From: Sulfurimonas sp. UBA6014
GTDB lineage: Bacteria; Campylobacterota; Campylobacteria; Campylobacterales; Sulfurimonadaceae
NCBI GenBank assembly: GCA_002428085.1
Contig: DJAA01000052.1
Span: forward strand, 1 to 5,467
Length of the DNA: 5,467 nucleotides
Reading direction: 5' to 3'
The notes beneath the pieces were generated by a model. That model saw nothing but the letters and a program-made list of their open reading frames with translations, ran no database searches and was not told the origin of the DNA. The position numbers and the translations under genes are program-made. Within the stretch, counting starts at the first letter, position 1. Every line of letters begins with the position of its first letter. Below, in pieces: positions 1-5,161 of this stretch.

Positions 1-144
1 CAGGTCTATATGGGTTGTTTGTAAAATCTCAATAGCCTCTTGCCCATTATGTGCCTCAACGACTTCAAACCCCTCTTTTATGAGTATTTTAGAAGCTACT
101 TTTCTATTCATGAGTTCATCATCGCATAAAAGTATTTTTGCCAT
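1..144 (-). CDS. Response regulator receiver domain protein (5' part only; runs off the left edge)
   Basis: The first 48 codons of a gene that continues past position 1. The visible protein starts MAKILLCDDELMNRKVASKI and continues with an IKEGFEVVEAHNGQEAIEIL stretch. This is the classic start of a CheY-like receiver: a beta-1 strand, the acidic pair D8-D9 that binds Mg2+, helix 1, beta-2 and the A-x-N-G-x-E-A turn. The phosphoacceptor Asp is expected about four residues beyond the edge, so it is not seen. The output domain, if any, is also outside the window; the gene could encode a stand-alone receiver or a longer regulator. The ATG shares its A with the TAA stop of the upstream binding-protein gene (TAATG), and a GGAG lies 6 nt upstream at 151-154. 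This supports the start and co-translation with the porin/binding-protein pair. The context suggests the cytoplasmic arm of a two-component system sensing through that periplasmic protein. Confidence 0.88.
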   Translation of the reverse strand, partial: MAKILLCDDELMNRKVASKILIKEGFEVVEAHNGQEAIEILQTTHIDL

Positions 145-560
145 TAATCACTCCATCTGTAAAGAATGTTGACATTTTCGTCTACACTCTCTATGTTAAT
201 ATAACCAATGGCTCCATCCACTTTTTGGACAAATGCTTTCACTGTGTTTGCAGATTTCATGGTAATTGGTGGCCTATGACCAAGATAATGCTGTGTTGTC
301 CAGTAGGATTTGAGCTGTAAAAGGTTCATCTTTAAAATATTTTCCTCAAAACTCGTGCGTATTGCATCACGAGTACCAAGATTTACGGGCACTGCCTTAA
401 AATCATTGATGTAAGGTGTCTTTTTCAAAAAAATAGCTCTAATTTCACCAAGAGAAAGAGGCTTCATCTCTTTATTTGCGATAACAGCGTACTCGCCACC
501 GCAAAGAGGAAGTGTAAACAGAAACAATACTAGCGAGAGTGTTTTCAATGATACTTTCAT
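144..560 (-). CDS. Small PstS-like periplasmic substrate-binding protein
   Basis: A 138-residue exported protein. Residues 1 to about 22 form a signal peptide: basic MKVSLK, a hydrophobic core, then LPLCGG. The Cys at position 20 follows Leu, not Gly/Ala/Ser, so a lipobox is unlikely. The body matches the short phosphate-binding-protein-like (PBP superfamily) proteins: an early S-L-x-E-I-R-x-I-F-L-K segment (36-45), an L-G-T-R-D-A-I-R segment (61-68) leading to F-x-x-x-I-L-K-M, Y-W at 86-87, G-H-R-P-P-I at 94-99, and V-D-G-A-I-G-Y-I at 114-121. PstS proteins have about 320 residues; this is roughly one lobe, a size typical of sensor-associated relatives rather than ABC transporter components, and no permease or ATPase is nearby. 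Its stop and start overlap the neighbouring genes by 1 nt each. It likely presents a small anion or other ligand to a histidine kinase encoded to the left. The ligand is unknown; calling it phosphate would be a guess. Confidence 0.8.
   Translation of the reverse strand: MKVSLKTLSLVLFLFTLPLCGGEYAVIANKEMKPLSLGEIRAIFLKKTPYINDFKAVPVNLGTRDAIRTSFEENILKMNLLQLKSYWTTQHYLGHRPPITMKSANTVKAFVQKVDGAIGYINIESVDENVNILYRWSD
151..154 (-). promoter_or_regulatory. Ribosome binding site of the response-regulator gene
   Basis: GGAG on the minus strand, 6 nt before the ATG at 144. It lies inside the last codons of the upstream gene. It shows that the response regulator can be initiated independently as well as by coupling through the TAATG overlap. 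Confidence 0.6.
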
Positions 561-1630
561 TAGAACATCATTGAAAATGATACTAAGAAGTTATCATTTT
601 GAGATTGCGAATGAAATTGATACTCTGTTTTTATCGCGATTGGATACATTGGTCTATAGGTATAGCCGACAATTGCGATATCGTCTGTGGTGTCTAGTAC
701 ATTTTCTTTGTAAGATTCTCCTCGAAGGATCACGCTGTGTTTGTCACTAAAACGGTACAGACCTTGAATATAGCCAGCATATTCTGTTGTAAACTCTTTA
801 CGTGAAGCTTGCGTTCCTAACTCGCTCATAATTTGAAAATTGTCATGATCATATTTTAGTGATGCTAAAGCATAATATCTTTGTGGTTTTTCTAATTCAC
901 TTCTATCATCATCATCGTTATCGTCGTCATTCTCTTCATCTTCATCCCAATCATTTTCTTCATTGTCGTTGTTAAGATTGTAATGAACAAGATTGAAAAC
1001 ACCTGCGTTAAATTTAAGACTCAGATTCTCTTTTGTATATGTTATGCCAATTCCATAATGTTCATTGATCTCATAGTTGTTGTAGCCTGCATCTAAATCT
1101 TGATTTTTTTGCACTAAAAGGTCAATCTTTAAATCATTTTCCCCATAAGAGTTATAAGAGGCACTCAAACCTGTTGTGAATTGTGGAAAAATTATAGAAG
1201 AGGTAAAGGGGCTAGAAGTTGTCTCTCTGAGTACATTTACAGGTAACATATTCCAAAAACCAATCGGAGAACTATATTTTCCAACACACCCTATGAAGTT
1301 TTCATTGAACGTATAATCTATATACACTCTCTCAGCATGAAGTGTTGTATCTTGCGTAACAAAGGTATTGTTTTGTGATTGGGTTTGGACATAAAACTCT
1401 TTAAACTCAAACTCAGCTAAATAGGAGAATTTTTCATAATTTCCATAACCAATAAAAGCAATATCATCAACTCGATATCTCTCTGTATTTTTTTTACTTT
1501 GATAGTCAAGTGAAAAGTAGCCACCAAGATATAAAGGGAGAGAACCGACCTGTACTCCCTCTCCTAATGAGTATTCTTCAGCACGAAGGCTAAGAGAGAG
1601 ACAAATAAGGAGAAAAATTTTTTTGTACAA
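560..1630 (-). CDS. Outer-membrane porin (OprO/OprP-like style) with a polyacidic insertion
   Basis: A 356-residue outer-membrane beta-barrel. The start is TTG at 1630, supported by AAAGAGG at 1636-1642 with a 5-nt spacer; no in-frame ATG lies between the upstream stop codon and this TTG. Residues 1-17 form a signal peptide (MYKKIFLLICLSLSLRA, cut before E-E-Y). The mature protein opens with L-P-L-Y-L-G-G-Y-F-S-L-D-Y and shows alternating aromatic/hydrophobic strands (such as Y-V-Q-T-Q-S-Q and A-L-A-S-L-K-Y). It ends in S-F-S-M-M-F, where the C-terminal Phe fits the BamA recognition signal. Length and layout fit 16- to 18-strand porins of the phosphate-selective O/P group, but substrate specificity cannot be read from sequence. 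Residues 222-242 are an extreme Asp/Glu run (16 of 21 acidic), probably in an external loop. It is the first gene after the 158-bp gap and is coupled by TAATG to the periplasmic binding protein, so it probably admits that protein's ligand. Confidence 0.82.
   Translation of the reverse strand: MYKKIFLLICLSLSLRAEEYSLGEGVQVGSLPLYLGGYFSLDYQSKKNTERYRVDDIAFIGYGNYEKFSYLAEFEFKEFYVQTQSQNNTFVTQDTTLHAERVYIDYTFNENFIGCVGKYSSPIGFWNMLPVNVLRETTSSPFTSSIIFPQFTTGLSASYNSYGENDLKIDLLVQKNQDLDAGYNNYEINEHYGIGITYTKENLSLKFNAGVFNLVHYNLNNDNEENDWDEDEENDDDNDDDDRSELEKPQRYYALASLKYDHDNFQIMSELGTQASRKEFTTEYAGYIQGLYRFSDKHSVILRGESYKENVLDTTDDIAIVGYTYRPMYPIAIKTEYQFHSQSQNDNFLVSFSMMF
905..967 (-). repeat. Degenerate Asp/Glu trinucleotide run in the porin gene
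   Basis: Twenty-one codons, mostly GAT, GAC and GAA with a few AAT and one TGG, encode porin residues 222-242, of which 16 are Asp or Glu. The plus strand reads as runs of ATC, GTC and TTC triplets, including ATCATCATCATC near 905. Such runs arise by replication slippage and may vary in length between strains. The encoded segment sits between two predicted barrel strands and therefore most likely in a loop. Confidence 0.75.
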
Positions 1631-1635
1631 ATTGA

Positions 1636-1642
1636 CCTCTTT
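1636..1642 (-). promoter_or_regulatory. Ribosome binding site that fixes the TTG start of the porin gene
   Basis: AAAGAGG on the minus strand, 5 nt upstream of the TTG at 1630. The signal peptide begins right at this codon and no in-frame ATG or GTG lies between it and the upstream stop, so the rare TTG start is well supported. Confidence 0.65.
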
Positions 1643-1654
1643 GTTTAAAGTAAA

Positions 1655-1663
1655 ATGATAGTA
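1655..1663 (-). promoter_or_regulatory. Weak candidate -10 region for the porin/binding-protein/regulator operon
   Basis: The minus strand carries the overlapping hexamers TACTAT and TATCAT about 25 nt before the porin start, in an AT-rich stretch. No convincing -35 hexamer lies 16-18 nt upstream. Campylobacterota sigma-70 promoters often lack a conserved -35 box, so this is possible but weak. I saw no GG-N10-GC sigma-54 signature. Confidence 0.25.
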
Positions 1664-1721
1664 GCAAGAACTCTTTTAAACACTCATGAAGTTGCTTTAA
1701 ATGTAAAAACTAAAATTATCA

Positions 1722-1805
1722 GATTGCTTCGCTTTGTTCGCAATAACCATCATGACGAGGCAATAATAAGGCAACGACAAAGCATTTTTCATAGTGGTGC
1801 CTCGT
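1722..1805. repeat. Nested inverted repeats between the ApbE and porin genes, possible decayed palindromic element
   Basis: Three inverted pairs are visible. ACGAGGCA at 1755-1762 pairs with TGCCTCGT at 1798-1805, perfect over 8 bp across the 3' end of the ApbE-like gene. GCTTTGT at 1730-1736 pairs with ACAAAGC at 1777-1783, and extends to GCTTTGTTCG against CGACAAAGC with one bulged T. ATTGC at 1723-1727 pairs with GCAAT at 1740-1744. The block starting ATTGCTTCGCTTTG resembles, from memory, small dispersed palindromic repeats found between genes in many bacteria. There is no T-tract after any stem on the minus strand, so a standard intrinsic terminator is not supported. It could still act as an mRNA 3'-end stabiliser or processing site. 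The rest of the 158-bp gap is AT-rich with no gene. Confidence 0.5.
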
Positions 1806-2730
1806 TGGATTGAAAAGGATAAATTTCAAAACTCTCAATATCTATATGGGCAAAGTTCTCAAATAAAATCTCTTGAAGCGGGGTGATGGCAATAATGGCA
1901 ACACCAAACTTTTTAGCAAACTCTCGCAATTGACTTACAGGGGAGTTGAAAACGATAGTCGCTATCCCATCAAGGGTTGTGACATCACTGCCATTTTTGA
2001 TGATGGTTACACTACTGTAGTAATGGTTTGCCTTTGCACTCGTGGTATCGAGTATATGGTGGTTTTCTTTTGAGCCGATAAATCTCTCATAATCGCCACT
2101 CGTTGAGATGCTCAGAAAGCCTTTTGAACTCTTGATAACACCGATATTGTTTAAAGCAAAAGGGTTTCTAATGGCAATATTGTATTTTTTGCCAAAGCTA
2201 CATATCTCTCCGCCAACTGAAACTAAACCCCGTGAGGCATTGTTTTTTACAAGATGCGCTATGATTTTATCAGCTACGTATCCTTTGCCGATACCACCTA
2301 AATCAAGTCGCATCCCTTTTTCCTGAAGATAAATTTCACTATTATTTATTTGCATAAAGCGATAATTCACCAATGCTTTACTCAAGCAAAGCTCATGTGT
2401 GTTTGGCAGTTTTTGTGCATTTGTGCCAAAGCCATAGAGCCCTTGCGTAAGAGCCCCAATAGTTGGATCAAAAGCACCGTTGGAGAGTTCTGCTATATGA
2501 AGAGCTTTTCTAAATATATCTAACTCCTCATGCGAGCAAGAAACGCCTTGAATGCCAGAGAACTTGTTTATTTTACTTACTAGGGAATCCTCTTTATAAG
2601 CAGAATAAGTTCGCTCAAAAGCTCTTGCTATCTCCAAGCACTCATAGAGAATTTTTTTTGAAACATTTGCTCTTATAAAGAGTTCTGTTGTCATCACTGT
2701 AGCTTTGAGCGCTTTGTCAAAGAGAACCAT
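1789..2730 (-). CDS. apbE: ApbE-like FAD:protein FMN transferase without an export signal
   Basis: A 313-residue ApbE-family protein. ApbE enzymes use FAD and Mg2+ to attach FMN by phosphoester to Ser/Thr of target proteins. Visible family motifs in order are: M-T-T-E near the N-terminus (13-16); S-N-G-A-F-D-P-T (83-90); L-D-L-G-G-I-G-K-G-Y (142-151); S-V-G-G-E-I (171-176); S-T-S-G-D-Y-E-R-F (209-217); H-H-I-L-D (224-228); and D254-G-I-A-T258, the Asp/Thr pair that ligates the metal in characterised ApbE. After H-H-I-L-D the usual P-x-T-G is replaced by T-T-S-A. ApbE is normally an exported lipoprotein; here the protein starts MVLFDKALKATV with no hydrophobic segment, and an in-frame stop six codons upstream rules out a longer start. 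Its ATG shares a base with the stop of the DUF3570 gene (TAATG), with a weak GGA 7 nt upstream. It may act in the cytoplasm. I see no classical FMN-binding-domain target in the window, so the target is unknown; the Ser residues of the DUF4266 lipoprotein are one guess. Confidence 0.9.
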   Translation of the reverse strand: MVLFDKALKATVMTTELFIRANVSKKILYECLEIARAFERTYSAYKEDSLVSKINKFSGIQGVSCSHEELDIFRKALHIAELSNGAFDPTIGALTQGLYGFGTNAQKLPNTHELCLSKALVNYRFMQINNSEIYLQEKGMRLDLGGIGKGYVADKIIAHLVKNNASRGLVSVGGEICSFGKKYNIAIRNPFALNNIGVIKSSKGFLSISTSGDYERFIGSKENHHILDTTSAKANHYYSSVTIIKNGSDVTTLDGIATIVFNSPVSQLREFAKKFGVAIIAITPLQEILFENFAHIDIESFEIYPFQSNEAPL

Positions 2731-3845
2731 TAATAATCCAGATTATAAGTAAGTGTTGTAAAAATCGCATTTAACCTGCTCACTCCATACCAATCAGCAA
2801 TATGTGCGTTGTCAGATGTTTGATAATAATCAATACTCGCCGTTAGTTTTGAACCATCATGGAGATTGTAAATAAATGGGATGCCGATAGTATAGGAATC
2901 AAATCCACTCATACGGTAATCTACTGCAAAATAAGTATCAGTGACACTATAATTGCCGACATCTTTTGCAAAATTTGCTTGTGTCTGTGTATAGTATCGC
3001 GCTCGTAAGCCACTCGTGACATCTTTTGTGAAACGATGTAAAAATTCACCGTTAAGTGTCTGAGAAGAGATATCCCAATCATCACTATAGTATCTATACG
3101 CCAAATTCATAGTGTTATTTTCATTGAACATAGTAACACCTTTGAGGGCATACGCATCTCCTGTGCGCTGGCTCGGATAATTTTCAAATCTTGAAAAACT
3201 ATCTTGCGCTACAAAATGGTACGGTGATGATAAAAAGCCTTCACTAACCATATGCGAGTAGACCGCTTGAACAGAGAAGGTCGGTGAAATAAGCTGATTG
3301 ATTGATATATCAATCTTGTTTTCATTTCTAAAATCATTTGGCAAATCTCTCTTAAAAACAGGTTTCCAAGTATCAAACGATTGCGAAACACCAATGCCCA
3401 AAGCTGTGTTTTGTTCATTAAGCTGTTTGACATAGTTTACAAATACTGCCTTGCCTTCATAATCTATCTCATTGGAGTAATACGCGCCAAACGAGAGAAG
3501 ATTCTCTCCATCATCATACGTTGCCATAAGCGTTGGCGCGTATCGGATATCATCATACGGTTTGTCAGACGGTGATGCTCCTGTTACAACATCAACATGA
3601 CTTGCACTGCTCCCGTTTTTTATACTTGCGGCTGAAATTGCATCTATCCTCATTTTTAGCCCTACCATCCACTGTGATGAGAGTGTTTTAAAGAGTGCAA
3701 ATTCAGGTGAATAAACTTGTACATCAGCATTATCGCTATAAGTATTAAAACCGATTGAGAGTGAATCTTTTAGATTGGATGCAAATGATGTAATCTCAAG
3801 CAAAACCAAAGATGCAAACAGCATGAAGAAATTTTTTATCTGCAT
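2730..3845 (-). CDS. DUF3570-type outer-membrane beta-barrel protein
   Basis: About 371 residues from the preferred ATG at 3845. Two ATGs lie in frame, at 3851 and 3845. The strong AAGGAGG at 3852-3858 directly abuts the first but is 6 nt from the second, so the second start is preferred. Numbering from the first Met, residues 4-25 form a signal peptide ending S-F-A-S. The rest alternates polar and hydrophobic/aromatic residues as in a barrel and has no cysteine. I assign DUF3570 from its hallmarks: V-D-V-V-T-G-A-S-P (87-93) followed by Y-D-D-I-R-Y; E-N-Y-P-S-Q-R-T-G-D-A-Y (223-234); and A-Y-R-Y-Y-S-D-D-W-D (251-260) followed by a G-E-F-L-H-R-F strand. The C-terminus is T-L-T-Y-N-L-D-Y, with aromatic Tyr last. 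It overlaps the end of the DUF4266 gene by 10 nt and the ApbE gene by 1 nt, so all three are translationally linked. Its biochemical role is, to my knowledge, not established; it may be the outer-membrane partner of the small lipoprotein. Confidence 0.82.
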   Translation of the reverse strand: MQIKNFFMLFASLVLLEITSFASNLKDSLSIGFNTYSDNADVQVYSPEFALFKTLSSQWMVGLKMRIDAISAASIKNGSSASHVDVVTGASPSDKPYDDIRYAPTLMATYDDGENLLSFGAYYSNEIDYEGKAVFVNYVKQLNEQNTALGIGVSQSFDTWKPVFKRDLPNDFRNENKIDISINQLISPTFSVQAVYSHMVSEGFLSSPYHFVAQDSFSRFENYPSQRTGDAYALKGVTMFNENNTMNLAYRYYSDDWDISSQTLNGEFLHRFTKDVTSGLRARYYTQTQANFAKDVGNYSVTDTYFAVDYRMSGFDSYTIGIPFIYNLHDGSKLTASIDYYQTSDNAHIADWYGVSRLNAIFTTLTYNLDY

Positions 3846-4054
3846 CCGCATCCTCCTTGAAATGAACTCTCTCCGCCGGCACTTGCCTCACGAATTAAAA
3901 ATATATGTCCCTCTTGCTCTGCTCGTGCTTCGATAGGAGAGAGCTTCATGATGTCTAATGCAAGGTACTCTTTTTCATAAGGCATCACACGCACTAAATG
4001 CTCAGAACAGCCATTTAAAAAGAGAACTATCACTATAAGTATGAGAGTTTTCAC
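3836..4054 (-). CDS. DUF4266-type small lipoprotein with a C-terminal Gly-Gly-Cys-Gly-Cys tail
   Basis: A 72-residue protein with a GTG start 2 nt after the thioredoxin stop and a weak GGA about 9 nt upstream. Residues 1-15 are a lipoprotein signal with lipobox L13-N14-G15-C16, so the mature peptide has about 57 residues anchored in a membrane. The Ser after Cys16 does not suggest inner-membrane retention. The mature part has M36-K-L-S-P-I-E-A, then E-G-H-I-F-L-I-R-E-A-S-A-G-G (48-61), and ends G67-G-C69-G-C71-R72. This H-x-F/Y-x-x-R-E-x-x-x-G-G core and terminal G-G-C-G-C tail are what I remember as the DUF4266 signature, although family members usually end in Asn rather than Arg. With so little fold, it looks more like a modified or metal-binding peptide than an enzyme. 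Neighbours fit: a thioredoxin upstream, a barrel and an ApbE flavin transferase downstream. Whether it is flavinylated, binds metal or carries a Cys modification is inference. Confidence 0.82.
   Translation of the reverse strand: MKTLILIVIVLFLNGCSEHLVRVMPYEKEYLALDIMKLSPIEARAEQEGHIFLIREASAGGESSFQGGCGCR
3852..3858 (-). promoter_or_regulatory. Strong ribosome binding site that decides the DUF3570 start
   Basis: AAGGAGG on the minus strand, lying inside the last codons of the DUF4266 gene. It has zero spacing to the ATG at 3851 and 6 nt to the ATG at 3845, which is why the later start was chosen. This is the strongest Shine-Dalgarno in the window and suggests high translation of the barrel protein. 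Confidence 0.7.
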
Positions 4055-4056
4055 GA

Positions 4057-4551
4057 CTATTGTTCCAGTAAAGTGTTGATTTGAGATTTTAAAAGGAGTA
4101 ACTTCTCCTCATCAATACTGCCCGTAAAAACAGCGACAACATTCCCTTTTTTATCGATAAGATAAGAGGAGGGCATACCAGCAGCTTTATAAAATTTTGC
4201 TAAACTTTTTTGTTCATCGTACACACACTCTAAGACCCTTTTTGCATCTACACTCTTTAAAAAATCTATAGAATTTTGTGGCACTTTATCAATGCTTGAG
4301 AGGAGGAGTTTAAACTTTTTATTTTTATACTCATTTTGTAGCATGACAAAAAGAGGCATCTCCTCTTGACACCCATTGCACCAACTTGCCCAAAGATTCA
4401 GTAGGACGACTTTTCCTTTGTAGGATTCAAAAGATATGGTTTTATCCAACTCATAAAGATTGGGAAGCTCAAAATTTTTAGCTGGAGTCCCTGCTTGGTT
4501 TGCTGCGAAGATATTTACATAAAGTAATACCATCATTATTAACTTTTTCAT
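4057..4551 (-). CDS. Exported TlpA/ResA-like thiol:disulfide oxidoreductase
   Basis: A 164-residue thioredoxin-fold protein. The start is ATG with AAGGAG at 4557-4562 and a 5-nt spacer. Residues 1-16 are a signal peptide (ending N-I-F-A). The thioredoxin/AhpC-TSA-type domain follows: G-T-P-A-K-N-F-E-L-P (21-30), the beta strand V-V-L-L-N-L-W-A-S (48-56), the active site W57-C58-N-G-C61 followed by Q-E-E-M-P, and the cis-proline loop G125-M-P127-S-S-Y-L-I-D. The E-E-M-P after CxxC and the cis-Pro motif are typical of TlpA/ResA/CcmG proteins, which act as periplasmic reductants. A third Cys, C109, is unusual. It could reduce the CxxCH heme sites of the two cytochromes encoded just upstream before heme attachment, the job of ResA in cytochrome c maturation, or keep the two C-terminal cysteines of the adjacent DUF4266 lipoprotein reduced. 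The 2-nt gap to that gene favours a dedicated role there. Confidence 0.9.
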   Translation of the reverse strand: MKKLIMMVLLYVNIFAANQAGTPAKNFELPNLYELDKTISFESYKGKVVLLNLWASWCNGCQEEMPLFVMLQNEYKNKKFKLLLSSIDKVPQNSIDFLKSVDAKRVLECVYDEQKSLAKFYKAAGMPSSYLIDKKGNVVAVFTGSIDEEKLLLLKSQINTLLEQ

Positions 4552-4556
4552 TTTTT

Positions 4557-4562
4557 CTCCTT
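4557..4562 (-). promoter_or_regulatory. Ribosome binding site of the TlpA-like gene
   Basis: AAGGAG on the minus strand, 5 A residues before the ATG at 4551. It fills most of the 14-nt gap to the diheme lipoprotein gene, leaving no room for a promoter and supporting one operon. Confidence 0.65.
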
Positions 4563-4565
4563 AGT

Positions 4566-5153
4566 TTATTGGCATAAATTTTTATTTATTGTATTGTTTA
4601 CATACAATGGCGATGCAGTCCCACCTATTTGGTGACAAGCATTACATGAGATTCTATTGGTCATATCTGAGGGGTTATTGACATCATACATTTGTGCAGA
4701 AAAATTATGGAGTGTTGTTGATACAGCTAAAACATTGCCATTTGTATCTGCCACTTGTACATAAAAGTTCCCATAATTTGAGTTTAATAATCTTTGTAAT
4801 ATAAAAATATTTCCCTTTCCTTGAGTCCCTTTTGAGTGAGGGTCCATATAATCTTTAGACGAGTATTTCAAAGTAAAACTGCTATCGTAAAAATTCACAA
4901 CGAGGTCGCCACCGCAAACACTGTTTATGTCATCTTGATTTGTAATATTTTGATCCTTGTAGAGAGTTCCTCCAAAGAGTAAATGCTTCTCATTTTGTAA
5001 ATCCAAGTTATGGCAGGCAAGACAATCTTTGCCTTGATTGTGCCATCCTTGATCAACAGTTGATGGAACGCTCTCTTGAGAATCCTCTACTTGGCAACCA
5101 CTTAAAAAGAGTAGTAGAGTTACAAGCGAGGTGAGTAGAAATTTTTCTTTCAT
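4566..5153 (-). CDS. Diheme c-type cytochrome lipoprotein with a central beta-rich domain
   Basis: A 195-residue lipoprotein. Residues 1-19 are a signal peptide with lipobox L17-S18-G19-C20, followed by a Ser/Glu/Pro-rich linker. Heme motif 1 is C44-L-A-C-H48, after G-K-D. Heme motif 2 is C170-N-A-C-H174, after N-R-I-S. Between them, residues 60-150 look like a beta-sandwich of the carboxypeptidase-regulatory/transthyretin sort: F-G-G-T-L-Y-K-D (60-67), L-V-V-N-F-Y-D (84-90), Y-G-N-F-Y-V-Q-V (127-134) and G-N-V-L-A-V-S (139-145). Two further cysteines, C80 and C194, could form a disulfide. No recognised catalytic domain is visible, so an electron-carrier role, or binding of a surface or redox partner, is most likely. 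A weak AAGG sits 6 nt before the ATG, overlapping the stop region of the upstream cytochrome gene 8 nt away. The gene shares its operon with that cytochrome and a TlpA-like thioredoxin that could serve its heme attachment. Confidence 0.8.
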   Translation of the reverse strand: MKEKFLLTSLVTLLLFLSGCQVEDSQESVPSTVDQGWHNQGKDCLACHNLDLQNEKHLLFGGTLYKDQNITNQDDINSVCGGDLVVNFYDSSFTLKYSSKDYMDPHSKGTQGKGNIFILQRLLNSNYGNFYVQVADTNGNVLAVSTTLHNFSAQMYDVNNPSDMTNRISCNACHQIGGTASPLYVNNTINKNLCQ

Positions 5154-5161
5154 AGGGTGCC

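Noticed and set aside
138..320. 60-codon plus-strand open frame
   Set aside because: It lies wholly antisense to the PstS-like gene and the start of the response regulator, has no family features, and the minus-strand reading is clearly genuine.
498..503. Lipobox at Leu-Pro-Leu-Cys20 of the PstS-like protein
   Set aside because: The residue before Cys is Leu rather than Gly, Ala or Ser and the -2 residue is Pro-flanked, so signal peptidase II cleavage is unlikely; an ordinary signal peptide fits better.
905..967. Triplet run as a CRISPR or other repeat array
   Set aside because: It is a coding run of acidic codons without spacers or conserved repeat units.
1722..1788. Intrinsic terminator after the ApbE-like gene
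   Set aside because: Stems exist, but none is GC-rich and followed by a T-tract on the minus strand, so termination there is not supported.
1873..2326. Two plus-strand open frames (1873-2073 and 2108-2326)
   Set aside because: Both are antisense to well-conserved ApbE motifs; their translations show no recognisable domain or credible signal.
3209..3575. Open frames on the minus strand (3209-3433) and plus strand (3381-3575) inside the DUF3570 gene
   Set aside because: Out-of-frame shadows of the barrel gene, with no ribosome site or domain features.
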